DNA of 64,000 nucleotides from Actinoplanes palleronii. GTDB taxonomy: Bacteria > Actinomycetota > Actinomycetes > Mycobacteriales > Micromonosporaceae. The stretch covers positions 372,001-436,000 of the forward strand of contig NZ_BOMS01000014.1 of NCBI RefSeq assembly GCF_016862315.1, given 5' to 3'. Under the pieces are notes generated by a model. It had not been told where the DNA came from. It made no database searches and saw only the letters and a program-made list of their open reading frames with translations. Position 1 is the stretch's first letter. Every line of letters starts with the position of its first letter. The translations under genes were made by a program, and so were the position numbers. Below are positions 43,722-53,032 of this stretch, one piece after another.

Positions 43722-44096
43722 GTGCCCGTATCAGATGCAGAGACGTCCCTCGACGCGGCGATCGCCGCCCGGCTCAAGCGCACCACGGACGGACTGGTCG
43801 CCGCGATCGTCCAGGAGCACGGCACCAACGAGGTGCTGATGCTGGCCTGGATGGACGCCGAGGCGCTGCACCGCACCCTGACCACCGGCCGGGCCACCTA
43901 CTGGTCCCGCAGCCGGCAGGAGTACTGGGTGAAGGGCGCCACCTCCGGCCACCACCAGCTCGTCAGGAAGGTCGCGCTGGACTGCGACGGCGACGCGCTG
44001 CTGGTGACCGTCGAGCAGACCGGGGCGGCCTGCCACACCGGCACACACACCTGCTTCTCCGCGGAACTCCCGGTATCGGCTCTGGAGGCGCTGTGA
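43722..44096 (+). CDS. hisI: HisI, phosphoribosyl-AMP cyclohydrolase
   Basis: This enzyme opens the purine ring of PR-AMP in the third step of histidine synthesis. The 124-aa protein is the monofunctional form without HisE. Motifs [38 protein letters not shown], the metal-binding DCDGDALL and the zinc cysteines in [12 protein letters not shown] are all present. It lies 19 kb from the main his cluster and overlaps trpE by GTGA, the hisI-trpE link seen in many actinobacteria. The start is GTG 43722. Confidence 0.96.
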   Translation: MPVSDAETSLDAAIAARLKRTTDGLVAAIVQEHGTNEVLMLAWMDAEALHRTLTTGRATYWSRSRQEYWVKGATSGHHQLVRKVALDCDGDALLVTVEQTGAACHTGTHTCFSAELPVSALEAL

Positions 44097-45601
44097 CAAG
44101 CGGCATCGTCAGCCCGGACGAGGCGACGTTCGTCGCATCGGGCAAGCGCGTCGTCCCGGTCACCCGCAAGCTGCTCGCCGACGGCGAGACTCCGGTCGGC
44201 GTCTACACCAAACTGGCCGGTGGCCCCGGCACCTTCCTGCTGGAGTCGGCCGAGCAGGGCCTGGCCTGGTCGCGCTACTCGTTCATCGGTGTCCGCAGCG
44301 CCGCCACCCTGGTCGAGAAGGACGGGCAGGCCGCGTGGCTCGGCACGCCCCCGGACGGCGTGCCGCTGGACGGCGATCCGGTGGTGGCCCTGCGCGAGAC
44401 GGTGGCCGCGCTGACCGGCGGCGCCGCGCCCGACGCCGACCTGCCCCCGCTCACCGGTGGCATGGTCGGCTACCTCAGCTACGACCTGGTCCGCCGGTTC
44501 GAGCGGTTGCCGTCCACCGCCGCCGTCGACGTGCCGTTGCCCGAGCTGGGCATGATGCTCGCCACCGACCTGGTGGTGCTCGACCACCACGACGGCTCGG
44601 CGCTGCTGGTCGCGAACGCGGTGCTGGCCGAGGACGCCGACGACGCGGCCCGCCGCGCGGCCTACCACCACGCGGTCGGCCGGCTGGACGCGATGACCAC
44701 CGCGCTGTCCCGGCCCACCCCGCCGATGATCTCCACGGTGGAGCGCCGACCGGCCGGCGAGCCGGTCAGCCGTACCGTCCCGGGCGACTACCAGAAGGCG
44801 GTCGAGCAGGCCAAGGAGGCGATCCGGGCCGGCGAGTGCTTCCAGATCGTGGTGGCCCAGCGGTTCGAGCGGCCCACCGACGCCAACGCGCTGGACATCT
44901 ACCGGGTGCTGCGGGCCACCAACCCGAGCCCGTACATGTACCTGCTCCGGTTCGACGACTTCGACATCGTCGGGTCCTCGCCGGAGGCGCACCTCAAGGT
45001 CAGTGCGAACCGGACGGCGCTGCTGCACCCGATCGCCGGCACCCGCTGGCGGGGCGCCACCCCGGAGCAGGACGCCGCGCTCGCCGCCGAGCTGCTGGCC
45101 GACCCGAAGGAGCGCTCCGAGCACGTCATGCTCGTCGACCTGGGCCGCAACGACCTGGGCCGGGTCTGCGAGCCGGGCAGTGTCGAGGTGCCGGAGTTCG
45201 CCCGGATCGAGCGGTACAGCCACGTCATGCACATCGTGTCGACAGTGGTCGGCCGGCTCCGCGAGGACCGGACCGCGTTCGACGCGCTGGCCGCGACGTT
45301 CCCGGCCGGCACGCTCTCCGGCGCGCCCAAGGTCCGGGCCATGGAGATCATCGAGGAGCTGGAGCCGACCCGGCGCGGTCTCTACGGCGGCACGGTCGGC
45401 TATTTCGGCTTCGCCGGTGACATGGACATGGCGATCGCCATCCGGACCGCGCTGGTCAAGGACGGCGTCGCGTACGTCGGCGCGGGCGCCGGCATCGTCG
45501 CCGACTCCGACCCGGTGGCCGAGGAGCAGGAGACCCGGAACAAGGCCGCCGCGGTGCTCGCCGCGATCGCCGCCGCCGAGACCCTGCGCCCGGCGCGATG
45601 A
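44093..45601 (+). CDS. trpE: TrpE, anthranilate synthase component I
   Basis: TrpE converts chorismate to anthranilate using ammonia from the TrpG amidotransferase. The 502-aa protein has the N-terminal tryptophan-binding region ([19 protein letters not shown]), [16 protein letters not shown] and the chorismate-binding catalytic core. The core shows [51 protein letters not shown] and [22 protein letters not shown] 44093 overlaps the hisI stop, with GGAGG just upstream. trpG and trpD are not in the window. Confidence 0.97.
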   Translation: MTSGIVSPDEATFVASGKRVVPVTRKLLADGETPVGVYTKLAGGPGTFLLESAEQGLAWSRYSFIGVRSAATLVEKDGQAAWLGTPPDGVPLDGDPVVALRETVAALTGGAAPDADLPPLTGGMVGYLSYDLVRRFERLPSTAAVDVPLPELGMMLATDLVVLDHHDGSALLVANAVLAEDADDAARRAAYHHAVGRLDAMTTALSRPTPPMISTVERRPAGEPVSRTVPGDYQKAVEQAKEAIRAGECFQIVVAQRFERPTDANALDIYRVLRATNPSPYMYLLRFDDFDIVGSSPEAHLKVSANRTALLHPIAGTRWRGATPEQDAALAAELLADPKERSEHVMLVDLGRNDLGRVCEPGSVEVPEFARIERYSHVMHIVSTVVGRLREDRTAFDALAATFPAGTLSGAPKVRAMEIIEELEPTRRGLYGGTVGYFGFAGDMDMAIAIRTALVKDGVAYVGAGAGIVADSDPVAEEQETRNKAAAVLAAIAAAETLRPAR

Positions 45602-46155
45602 ACCGCCGTTCGCACCTCGCCGCGATCGCCGCCTGCCTGGCCGGCGCCGGACTGACCCTCTACGCGGTCACCCGGACGTGGTCGCTGACCGTCGAGCACC
45701 GCACCGGGCTGACCGACCTGAGCTCCGCGCGCACCGGCGCCGACGCGCAGCCGTGGCTGATCGGTCTCGCGGTGGTCGCCCTGGCCGGTGCCGGCGCGCT
45801 GCTGGCCACCCGGGGCCTGGCGCGGCGGGTGCTGGGCGGGCTGCTCACGCTGGCCGGGATCGGCGTCGTGGCCGGCGCTATTTTGGCCCGGACCGGGACG
45901 GACGCCGGTGAGGCCGGTGCCGGAGCGGTGTTCTGGCCGGTCGCCGCGGTGCTGGGCGGCGCGGCGATCACGCTGGGCGGGCTGCTCGCCGCGCGGCACG
46001 GCCACCGCTGGGCGGCGATGTCCGCCCGGTACGACCGCCCGGCCGCACCCGCTCCCGTGCCGGTGACGACCCGGCCGGAGAGCGCGGAGCTGGCGCCGGC
46101 CGACAACCGCGCGGCGTGGGACGCTCTGGACCGCGGTGACGATCCGACCGCTTGA
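45598..46155 (+). CDS. Trp biosynthesis-associated membrane protein (TIGR02234-like)
   Basis: The 185-aa actinobacterial membrane protein has four hydrophobic helices (about residues 6-25, 54-70, 78-98 and 110-130) and a Pro/Ala-rich cytoplasmic tail. The loop YAVTRTWSLTVEHRTGLT after helix 1 is typical of the Trp-operon-associated family found between trpE and trpC. Its role is unknown. A tryptophan transport or complex-anchoring function has only been guessed. ATG 45598 overlaps the trpE stop (ATGA). Confidence 0.88.
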   Translation: MNRRSHLAAIAACLAGAGLTLYAVTRTWSLTVEHRTGLTDLSSARTGADAQPWLIGLAVVALAGAGALLATRGLARRVLGGLLTLAGIGVVAGAILARTGTDAGEAGAGAVFWPVAAVLGGAAITLGGLLAARHGHRWAAMSARYDRPAAPAPVPVTTRPESAELAPADNRAAWDALDRGDDPTA

Positions 46156-46191
46156 GGCGGTTAAGGGTTTTGTCGCGGGGTAAGTAAGGGA

Positions 46192-46479
46192 TCAGCCGTG
46201 GACCGTCGTGGCCACCGTGCGGGACCGGCGGTGTGCCGCGGCCACCGTGCGGCGCGGGTGGGTGGCGACGATGGCGGCAACCGCCCGGCTGGTCTCGGCG
46301 CGGGCGACGGCCCGGGCCCGGTCGGCCTCGATCGCGGACCAGGCGTTGTCCCGCGCGGTCCGCACGTTGTCCGAGCCCACCACGGCGCGCTGCACGCCGG
46401 TGACGACTTCGGCGGCGATGGCGACCAGCGTCCGGGAGACCTCGGCGAAACCTACGGGAGGGTGCTGATCAGTGGCCAT
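46192..46479 (-). CDS. Small helical hypothetical protein between trp genes
   Basis: I do not recognise a family. The 95-aa product (MATDQHPPVGFAEVSRTLVA, then a VVTGVQRAVVGSDNVRTARD segment) is predicted mainly helical. Its C-terminal half is Arg/Ala-rich and basic, with no membrane segment. GGAG lies 8 nt before ATG 46479. It is transcribed against the trp genes, splitting trpE and its membrane protein from trpCBA. Codon third positions are GC-rich as in real genes. A non-coding explanation is still possible. Confidence 0.6.
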   Translation of the reverse strand: MATDQHPPVGFAEVSRTLVAIAAEVVTGVQRAVVGSDNVRTARDNAWSAIEADRARAVARAETSRAVAAIVATHPRRTVAAAHRRSRTVATTVHG

Positions 46480-46798
46480 TGGTCGACTCCGCATCATCGT
46501 CCGGGTGGCGGCGCCGTCGACGCCGTGGACCAGTCTGCCCGAGACATACGATGCCGGAGCCGTATTTCCGCACGGTGACACGAACGTCAACGCATCGTGG
46601 TGTCGGCCGTTCGGAGGAAGTGCCCCTGCACAACGGGGGATGGCTGCTCAACCGGTGTGAGCGAGAAGACAGCCGGACCGGGGCAGCCTGGCATTATGCC
46701 CCAGCCCACCTCGTGAGGCGCGCCATACCCCGGAGGGCCGGGGACCGGCCGGACCTCCTAGCATCGGGCGGAAGACACCCGGAGAGGGGAGTCATTAC
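46480..46798 (+). other. 319-nt gap upstream of trpC
   Basis: No gene is visible. It contains GGGGCA (46680-46685) / TGCCCC (46697-46702) around GGCATTATGCC, a possible operator or hairpin. TAGCAT at 46759-46764 is a candidate -10 for trpC, and GGAGAGGGGA precedes the start. I found no short frame with tandem Trp codons, so no attenuation peptide is claimed. Confidence 0.5.
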
Positions 46799-47656
46799 GT
46801 GACATCCGATCAGGCGGACGCGGGCACTGGCGGCCCCGCACGGCCGCAGAACGTACTCGAGGAGATCCTCGCAGGTGTACGCGAGGACGTAGCGGCGCGT
46901 CAGGCGACGACGCCGCTGGAGAAGGTGCGCGACCTCGCCGCGGCCGCGCCGCCGGCGATCGACGCGTACGCGGCGCTGCGCAAGCCGGGCGTGGCGGTGA
47001 TCGCCGAGGTGAAGCGGTCGTCCCCGTCCAAGGGTGCGCTCGCCGACATCCCGGATCCGGCCGAGCTGGCCGGTGAGTACGCGGCCGGCGGTGCCCGGTG
47101 CATCAGCGTGCTCACCGAGGGCCGCTGGTTCGGCGGATCGCTGGACGACCTGGTCGCGGTGCGAGCCGCGGTCAAGGTGCCGGTCCTGCGCAAGGACTTC
47201 GTGGTCTCCAGCTATCAGGTGCACGAGGCCCGTGCGCACGGCGCCGACCTGGTGCTGCTGATCGTCGCCGCGCTGGAGCAGAACGCTCTCGTCGGCCTTC
47301 TCGAGCGGATCGAGTCGCTGGGCATGACCGCCCTCGTCGAGGTGCACAACGAGGAGGAGGCGGACCGGGCGCTCGAGGCGAACGCGAAGGTCATCGGGGT
47401 CAACGCCCGGGACCTGCGCACCCTCGAGGTGGATCGGTCGGTCTTCGAGCGGATCGCGCCCGGGCTGCCGAACAACGTCGTGAAGATCGCCGAGTCCGGC
47501 GTCCGTGGCCCGCACGACCTGATCCGCTACGCCTCGGCCGGTGCCGACGCGGTGCTGGTCGGCGAGGGCCTGGTGACGCAGAAGTCGCCGCGCGACGCGG
47601 TGGCCGAGCTGGTCAACGCCGGTAACCACCCGGCGACGCCCAGGCCGGTTCGGTGA
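46799..47656 (+). CDS. trpC: TrpC, indole-3-glycerol phosphate synthase
   Basis: This (beta-alpha)8 enzyme closes the indole ring from CdRP. The 285-aa product carries the motifs [20 protein letters not shown] (catalytic Glu and Lys), [64 protein letters not shown] and [20 protein letters not shown]. It is the monofunctional form, with no fused TrpF. Together with the lack of a trpF gene this points to PriA supplying that activity. GTG 46799 follows a purine-rich ribosome binding site. trpB overlaps its end. Confidence 0.97.
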   Translation: MTSDQADAGTGGPARPQNVLEEILAGVREDVAARQATTPLEKVRDLAAAAPPAIDAYAALRKPGVAVIAEVKRSSPSKGALADIPDPAELAGEYAAGGARCISVLTEGRWFGGSLDDLVAVRAAVKVPVLRKDFVVSSYQVHEARAHGADLVLLIVAALEQNALVGLLERIESLGMTALVEVHNEEEADRALEANAKVIGVNARDLRTLEVDRSVFERIAPGLPNNVVKIAESGVRGPHDLIRYASAGADAVLVGEGLVTQKSPRDAVAELVNAGNHPATPRPVR

Positions 47657-48894
47657 GCGCGCCCACTTTTCCGGATCTGGCCGGCCACTTCGGTAAGTAC
47701 GGTGGCCGGTTCGTTCCGGAGGCGCTGATCAAGGCGCTCGACGAGCTTGAGGCGGCGTACCGGTCGGCCAAGGTCGACCCGGAGTTCCAGGCGACCTTCA
47801 AGGACCTGCTGCTCAACTACGCCGGCACGCCCTCGCTGCTCTACCGGGCGAACCGGCTGTCCGAGAAGCTCGGCGCGGAGATCCTGCTCAAGCGGGAGGA
47901 CCTCAACCACACCGGCGCCCACAAGGTGCGCAACGTGCTCGGTCAGGCGCTGCTCGCCAAGCGGATGGGCAAGCCCCGGGTGATCGCCGAGACCGGCGCC
48001 GGCCAGCACGGCGTGGCCAGCGCGACCGCCGCCGCTCTGCTCGACCTCGAGTGCGTGGTCTACATGGGCGAGATGGACACCGAGCGCCAGGCGCTGAACG
48101 TGGCCCGGATGCGGATGCTCGGCGCCACCGTGATCCCGGTGACGAACGGGTCCCGGACGCTGAAGGACGCCTTGAACGAGGCGCTGCGCGACTGGGTCTC
48201 CACCGTCGACACCACGCACTACCTGCTCGGCACCGCGGCCGGTCCGCACCCGTTCCCGGAGATCGTCCGCGACTTCGTCAGCGGCATCGGGATCGAGGCC
48301 CGGCAGCAGTGCCTGGACCAGCTCGGCAAGCTGCCGGACGCGGTCGCGGCCTGTGTCGGCGGCGGTTCCAACGCGATCGGCATCTTCCACGCGTTCGTCC
48401 CCGACGAGGGCGTCCGGCTGTACGGCTTCGAGGCCGGCGGCGACGGCGTGGAGACCGGCCGGCATGCGGCGTCGATCACCGGCGGGACGGTCGGCGTCCT
48501 GCACGGCAACCGCACCTACCTGCTGCAGGACGAGGACGGCCAGACCATCGAGTCGCACTCGATCTCGGCCGGCCTGGACTACCCGGGTGTCGGCCCGGAG
48601 CACGCCTGGCTGCACGACACCGGCCGGGCCAGCTACGAGCCGATCACCGACACCGAGGCGATGGCGGCGTTCCAGCTGCTCTGCCGGACCGAGGGGATCA
48701 TCCCGGCGATCGAGAGCTCGCACGCGCTGGCCGGCGTCGCGAAACTCGCGCCGCGGCTGCGCGAGGAGCTGGGCCGGACCCCGACCATCGTGGTGAACCT
48801 GTCCGGGCGCGGTGACAAGGACGTGCACACCGCCGGCGCCTACTTCGGCATCCTCGACCAGGTCGAGAAGGTCGTCCCGGGGGAGAACACGTGA
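47653..48894 (+). CDS. trpB: TrpB, tryptophan synthase beta subunit
   Basis: This PLP enzyme condenses indole with serine. The 413-aa protein has [20 protein letters not shown], the PLP-lysine block [40 protein letters not shown], the phosphate-binding [34 protein letters not shown] and [12 protein letters not shown]. It is TrpB1-type, matching an adjacent trpA. GTG 47653 overlaps the trpC stop, and the stop overlaps trpA, so the order C-B-A is translationally coupled. Confidence 0.98.
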   Translation: MSAPTFPDLAGHFGKYGGRFVPEALIKALDELEAAYRSAKVDPEFQATFKDLLLNYAGTPSLLYRANRLSEKLGAEILLKREDLNHTGAHKVRNVLGQALLAKRMGKPRVIAETGAGQHGVASATAAALLDLECVVYMGEMDTERQALNVARMRMLGATVIPVTNGSRTLKDALNEALRDWVSTVDTTHYLLGTAAGPHPFPEIVRDFVSGIGIEARQQCLDQLGKLPDAVAACVGGGSNAIGIFHAFVPDEGVRLYGFEAGGDGVETGRHAASITGGTVGVLHGNRTYLLQDEDGQTIESHSISAGLDYPGVGPEHAWLHDTGRASYEPITDTEAMAAFQLLCRTEGIIPAIESSHALAGVAKLAPRLREELGRTPTIVVNLSGRGDKDVHTAGAYFGILDQVEKVVPGENT

Positions 48895-49688
48895 GCATCG
48901 CGGAGACTTTCGCCGCGGCGAAAAAAGAAGACCGCGCGGTGCTGGTCGGCTGCATGCCGGCCGGCTTCCCGACGGTCGACCACAGCATCGAGCAGATGAT
49001 CGCGATGCACGAGGCCGGCTGCGACGTCATCGAGGTCGAGCTGCCGTACTCCGACCCGGTGATGGACGGCCCGGTGATCCAGAAGGCCAGCGACATCGCG
49101 CTGGCCAACGGGGTCCGTACCCGGGACACCCTGAAGATCATCGAGGCGGTGGCGTCGGCCGGCGCCACGGTGGTGCTGATGACCTACTGGAACCCGATCG
49201 AGAAGTACGGCATCGACGCGTTCGCCCGCGACCTCGCCGCCGCCGGGGCCACCGGGCTGATCACGCCCGACCTGATCCCGGACGAGGCACAGGAGTGGAT
49301 CGCCGCCTCGGAGAAGCACCGGATCGACCGGACGTTCCTGGTCGCGCCGAGCTCGACCGACGAGCGGCTGGCGATGACCCTGGGCAACTGCCGGGGATTC
49401 GTCTACGCCACCGCGCTGATGGGTGTCACCGGCGCCCGCACCTCGGTCTCCTCGCAGGCGCCCGACCTGGTCGCCCGGATCCGCGCGATCGACCCGGAGC
49501 TGCCGATCGGCGTGGGGCTGGGCGTCGGCAACGGTGCGCAGGCCGCCGAGGTGGCCGCGTTCGCCGACGGTGTGATCGTCGGCAGCGCGCTGATCCGCTG
49601 CATGCTCGACGCGCCGGACCGGGCCACCGGGCTCCAGCGACTCCGTGCGCTCAGTGCGGAGCTGGCGGAGGGTGTGCGCCGCCGCTGA
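48891..49688 (+). CDS. trpA: TrpA, tryptophan synthase alpha subunit
   Basis: TrpA cleaves indole-3-glycerol phosphate and passes indole through a tunnel to TrpB. The 265-aa barrel protein has [20 protein letters not shown] with the catalytic Glu, [20 protein letters not shown] with the active-site Tyr region, [35 protein letters not shown] and the phosphate-binding [23 protein letters not shown] 48891 overlaps the trpB stop. The next gene's ATG overlaps the TGA by one base. Confidence 0.97.
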   Translation: MSIAETFAAAKKEDRAVLVGCMPAGFPTVDHSIEQMIAMHEAGCDVIEVELPYSDPVMDGPVIQKASDIALANGVRTRDTLKIIEAVASAGATVVLMTYWNPIEKYGIDAFARDLAAAGATGLITPDLIPDEAQEWIAASEKHRIDRTFLVAPSSTDERLAMTLGNCRGFVYATALMGVTGARTSVSSQAPDLVARIRAIDPELPIGVGLGVGNGAQAAEVAAFADGVIVGSALIRCMLDAPDRATGLQRLRALSAELAEGVRRR

Positions 49689-50341
49689 TGGACGGCATCA
49701 GCTGGCTGCTGCGTGGCCTCCCGGTGATGACCGGCGAGCTGCCCGGCTTCGACCTCGACGACACTCCGGCCGAGCCGCGTGAGCTGTTCCTGCGCTGGCT
49801 CGGCGAGGCGGTCGCGGCCGGCGTGCGCGAACCGCACGTGATGAGCGTGGCGACGGTGGATCAGGACGCGCTGCCGGACGTGCGGGTGCTGGTCCTGCGG
49901 GATCTGGACGCCCGTGGCTGGCAGTTCGTCACCGACCGGACCAGCGCCAAGGGCCGTCACCTCACCGCGCACCCGGCCGCCGCTCTCGGCTTCCACTGGC
50001 GGGAGCAGGGGCGGCAGATCCGCGTACGAGGACATGTTTTTGATCTTGGGGTGTCGGTCGCGGCCGACGACTTCCTGGCGCGGTCCCCGGCGGCCCGTCT
50101 CGCGTCGTTGAGCAGCGCGCAGAGTGACGTGATCACCGATCCGGAGAACGAGGGTCTGGCCCGGTCCGAGGCGCAGCGCCTGATCGACGAGGATCCCGGC
50201 TTCGTGCCCGCCGGCCACGTCGTCTACGCGCTCGACCCGGTCAGTGTGGAGTTCTGGCAGGGCGACGCGTCCCGCCGGCACGTGCGCCTGCGGTACCGCC
50301 GCTCCGCCGATGAATGGATCAAGGAACGGCTCTGGCCCTGA
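49688..50341 (+). CDS. PdxH-like pyridoxine/pyridoxamine 5'-phosphate oxidase
   Basis: The 217-aa FMN split-barrel protein matches the PNPOx family that oxidises PNP/PMP to PLP. Seen are EPHVMSVATVDQDALPDVRV (FMN site), FVTDRTSAKGRHLTAHPAAA, FHWREQGRQIRVRGHV, SVEFWQGDASRRHVRLRYRR and the terminal W-x2-ERLWP. The ATG overlaps the trpA stop (TGATG), so it is coupled to trpBA, and TrpB needs PLP. It may be a bona fide PdxH or a related oxidase with another substrate. The E-F-W-Q and R-x-H residues favour PdxH activity. Confidence 0.85.
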   Translation: MDGISWLLRGLPVMTGELPGFDLDDTPAEPRELFLRWLGEAVAAGVREPHVMSVATVDQDALPDVRVLVLRDLDARGWQFVTDRTSAKGRHLTAHPAAALGFHWREQGRQIRVRGHVFDLGVSVAADDFLARSPAARLASLSSAQSDVITDPENEGLARSEAQRLIDEDPGFVPAGHVVYALDPVSVEFWQGDASRRHVRLRYRRSADEWIKERLWP

Positions 50342-50380
50342 CCGGCCGATCGAGCCGAAATCATCGGCTCACCCGGGGCA

Positions 50381-50408
50381 TTGCCAACCGGCGCGACGAC
50401 GGTAGCGT
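50381..50408 (+). promoter_or_regulatory. Candidate promoter for leaderless lgt
   Basis: TTGCCA (50381-50386) and TAGCGT (50403-50408), with a 16-nt spacer, end 8 nt before GTG 50417. That would put the transcript start at the initiation codon. No ribosome binding site is visible. Confidence 0.45.
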
Positions 50409-50416
50409 GTGCACCC

Positions 50417-51553
50417 GTGAACTACGCCCTCATCCCCAGTCCCGCCACGTCGGTGTGGCACCTGGGCCCGTTCCCGGTCCGGGCCTACGCGCTCTGCATC
50501 ATCGCCGGCATGGTCGTCGCCACGCTCCTGATGGAGCAGCGGTTGCGGCACCGGGGCGTGGCCCCGTGGGTGTCGCTGGACATGGTGGTGTGGGCGGTGC
50601 CGTTCGGCATCGTCGGCGCCCGGATCTACCACCTGATCACCTCGCCGCAGGACTACTTCGGCTCCGGCGGTGACCCGATCCGTGCGCTCTACATCTGGGA
50701 GGGCGGCCTAGGCATCTGGGGCGCGGTCGCCGGTGGCGCGCTCGGCGCCTGGATCGCGGCCCGCCAGATCGGCCTGCCGCTGAGCGTGTTCGCCGAGGCC
50801 CTCGCCCCGGCGCTGCCGGTCGCCCAGGCCATCGGCCGGTTCGGCAACTGGTTCAACAACGAGCTGTACGGCAAGGTCACCACGCTGCCGTGGGGCCTGC
50901 AGGTGCACGAGATGGACTCGGCCAACCCGGGCCACGCCACGATGATCGACGGCGAGGCGACCACCCTGCCCGACCTGTACCACCCGACCTTCCTCTACGA
51001 GGCGGTCTGGGACCTCGGCGTCGCCGGGCTGGTCTGGCTGCTCGACCGGAAGTACAAGTTCGGTCGCGGGCGGGCGTTCGCGCTGTACGTGATGGCCTAC
51101 ACGGCCGGCCGGGTGTGGATCGAGATGCTCCGCACCGACGAGGCGAACCACTTCTTCGGCATCCGGATCAACGTCTTCGTCTCGCTGGTGGTCTTCATCG
51201 GCGCGGCGATCTACTTCATCGTCAATCGCGGCCCGCGCGAGTACGTGGTGCCGATCGACGCACCGGAGACCGCACCGGAGCCGGCCGCCGAGAGCGACAT
51301 CTCCTCGGTGGACGTGTCCGCGGAGTCGAGCACCCCGAAGCTGCCGACCGCGTACCAGGTGGTCAGTGAAGAGCGGTTCCGGGCCTACCAGAAGACCGGC
51401 GTGCTGCCACCGGCCGACGTCGACGCTTCCGTCGAGGATGCGGATGCGGTGCCGGATGCCGAGGACACCGAGTCGGTGACCAGCCCGGCCGGGCCGGTGG
51501 TCACGGCCGAGAGCGACGACGAGGCCGCCGACCGGCCCGCCGGCGAGCGCTGA
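50417..51553 (+). CDS. lgt: Lgt, prolipoprotein diacylglyceryl transferase
   Basis: Lgt moves a diacylglyceryl group from phosphatidylglycerol to the lipobox cysteine. The 378-aa protein has seven membrane helices, with IWEGGLGIWGAVAGGALGAW, the signature AIGRFGNWFNNELYG containing the essential Arg and Asn, HPTFLYEAVWDLG, and RVWIEMLRTDE. The last 90 residues are an acidic Pro/Ser/Glu-rich cytoplasmic tail common in actinobacterial Lgt. GTG 50417 is probably leaderless. It complements LspA (10513) for processing of the lipoproteins near 35-36 kb. Confidence 0.96.
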   Translation: MNYALIPSPATSVWHLGPFPVRAYALCIIAGMVVATLLMEQRLRHRGVAPWVSLDMVVWAVPFGIVGARIYHLITSPQDYFGSGGDPIRALYIWEGGLGIWGAVAGGALGAWIAARQIGLPLSVFAEALAPALPVAQAIGRFGNWFNNELYGKVTTLPWGLQVHEMDSANPGHATMIDGEATTLPDLYHPTFLYEAVWDLGVAGLVWLLDRKYKFGRGRAFALYVMAYTAGRVWIEMLRTDEANHFFGIRINVFVSLVVFIGAAIYFIVNRGPREYVVPIDAPETAPEPAAESDISSVDVSAESSTPKLPTAYQVVSEERFRAYQKTGVLPPADVDASVEDADAVPDAEDTESVTSPAGPVVTAESDDEAADRPAGER

Positions 51554-51582
51554 CCGGCGAGTCCCGGACGAGGGCGGCGGGC

Positions 51583-52773
51583 ATGCGTACGGCCGTGGTG
51601 GTGGGCGCGGGAATGGCGGGTCTGGCCGCGGCCGGCGCGCTGTCCCGGTCCGGATGGCAGGTGACGCTCCTGGAGCGCGCCGAACGGATCGCCGCGGCGC
51701 CCACCGCCGTGGTGCTCTGGCCGAACGGCCGCCGCGCCCTGGACGCGCTGCACCCGGACGGCGGCTGGTCGGCGATCGCGTCCCCGCTGCCGGACGGCGG
51801 AGTGCGCCGCCCGGACGGTCAGTGGCTGGTCCCGCCGCGCGCCCGGCCCGGCGCGGGCGGCCCGGCCCCGGCCGTCGCCCACCTGGAGGACATGTACGAC
51901 GCGCTGGTCGCGGGCCTCGGCGACACCGAGGTCCGCACCGGTTTCGAGGTCACCACGGTGCGGACCGGCCGCCGGATCCGCCCGGCCTGCGGTGACGGCC
52001 GCACCATGATCGAGGCGGATCTGATCGTCGCCGCGGACGGCATCGACAGCCGGGTGCGCGCGGTGCTGGCCCCCGAGTCGGTCGCCGTCGGCTCCGGCTT
52101 CTCCGCCTGGCAGGCCGTCATCCCGGGGTACCGGATGCCGCGTCTCACCGAGGACCGTGCGCTGGGCGGCGAGACGCTCGGCGCCGGATACCGGTTCGTG
52201 GCTCTCCCGCTCGGCGCGCACGCGGCCGGCAAGGGCGGCATCTACTGGGTGGCCACCGCGGCCGGCGCGCCGCGCCCGGAACCGGCCGCCACCCAGCTGG
52301 CGCTGCTGCAGCGCTGGTTCGCCGGGTGGCACGAGCCGGTCGCCGAACTGCTCGCGCTGACCCGCCCGGAGGAGCTGATCCCGCAGGGCGTCCGGGAGTT
52401 GCGGCCGCTGCCGCGGACGTACGCCTACCCGTCCGGCCCCGGTGGCGTGCTGCTGATCGGTGACGCCGCGCACGCCATGCCGCACCACCTCGGCCAGGGC
52501 GCCTGCCTGGCGTTCGAGGACGCCGCCACGTTGCGCTCGCTGCTCGCCGACGCGGCGCCGGGCGACGCGCTGACCGGCGCGCTGGAGAGCTACACCCGGC
52601 TCCGGCAGCCGCGCACCACCACGGTGGTCCGGCAGAACCGGCGGATGTCCGCTGTGGTGCAGGCCCGGGGGCGGCTCGCGCTGCGGGCCCGGGACGCGGC
52701 GCTGAACCACATGCGCCCACGCATCCTCGGCCGCACGCTGGACCCGGTCTCCGACTGGTCCCCGCCGGAGTAG
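51583..52773 (+). CDS. FAD-dependent monooxygenase (PHBH-fold family)
   Basis: This 396-aa class A flavoprotein has the FAD dinucleotide motif TAVVVGAGMAGLAAAGALSR at the N-terminus, LIVAADGIDSRVRAVLAP as the second FAD/NADPH motif, and the GD motif LLIGDAAHAMPHHLGQGACL near residue 290. Such enzymes hydroxylate aromatic or other ring substrates. The substrate here is unknown, and no biosynthetic cluster surrounds it. It follows lgt by 29 nt in the same direction. A 53-bp palindrome lies 20 nt past its stop. Confidence 0.9.
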   Translation: MRTAVVVGAGMAGLAAAGALSRSGWQVTLLERAERIAAAPTAVVLWPNGRRALDALHPDGGWSAIASPLPDGGVRRPDGQWLVPPRARPGAGGPAPAVAHLEDMYDALVAGLGDTEVRTGFEVTTVRTGRRIRPACGDGRTMIEADLIVAADGIDSRVRAVLAPESVAVGSGFSAWQAVIPGYRMPRLTEDRALGGETLGAGYRFVALPLGAHAAGKGGIYWVATAAGAPRPEPAATQLALLQRWFAGWHEPVAELLALTRPEELIPQGVRELRPLPRTYAYPSGPGGVLLIGDAAHAMPHHLGQGACLAFEDAATLRSLLADAAPGDALTGALESYTRLRQPRTTTVVRQNRRMSAVVQARGRLALRARDAALNHMRPRILGRTLDPVSDWSPPE

Positions 52774-52792
52774 CCGGCGCCGCCGGGTGCCG

Positions 52793-52845
52793 GGCTGGTC
52801 CCCAGGGGTGTGTCGGGGCCCGCGAGGCACCCCTGACGGCCAGCC
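52793..52845. terminator. 53-bp palindrome, copy 2 (bidirectional terminator-like)
   Basis: The element starts GGCTGG and ends CCAGCC, with CAGGGGTGTGTCGG and GCGAGGCACCCCTG able to pair imperfectly. Compared with 25592-25644 it has equal length and 39 of 53 identical positions. It sits between the convergent monooxygenase and acetyltransferase genes. The same palindrome at two unrelated convergent junctions indicates a dispersed repeat family. Confidence 0.65.
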
Positions 52846-53032
52846 GGGGGACTGCTGCTTTCGGTCACATCATGGGACGGACGGGTTCGTCATCGTGATT
52901 TCACTCGTTCGATACAGGTGACCACTCCCGGCGGAAACCGCGGGTCCGCTCTCGATCGGTAATGAGCGGAAACGGTTTCGGCACTTACGTCGTACCAGAT
53001 GATGGGAAGTGTGAGGGATTCGCGTGAGCCGG

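Noticed and set aside
41504..43897. Longer version of the Pro/Gly-rich protein starting at 43897
   Set aside because: The extra N-terminal residues would be antisense to hisI and lack a ribosome binding site. ATG 43498 is better.
46480..46798. A trp attenuator with a Trp-rich leader peptide
   Set aside because: I found no short frame with adjacent TGG codons and no clear terminator/antiterminator pair.
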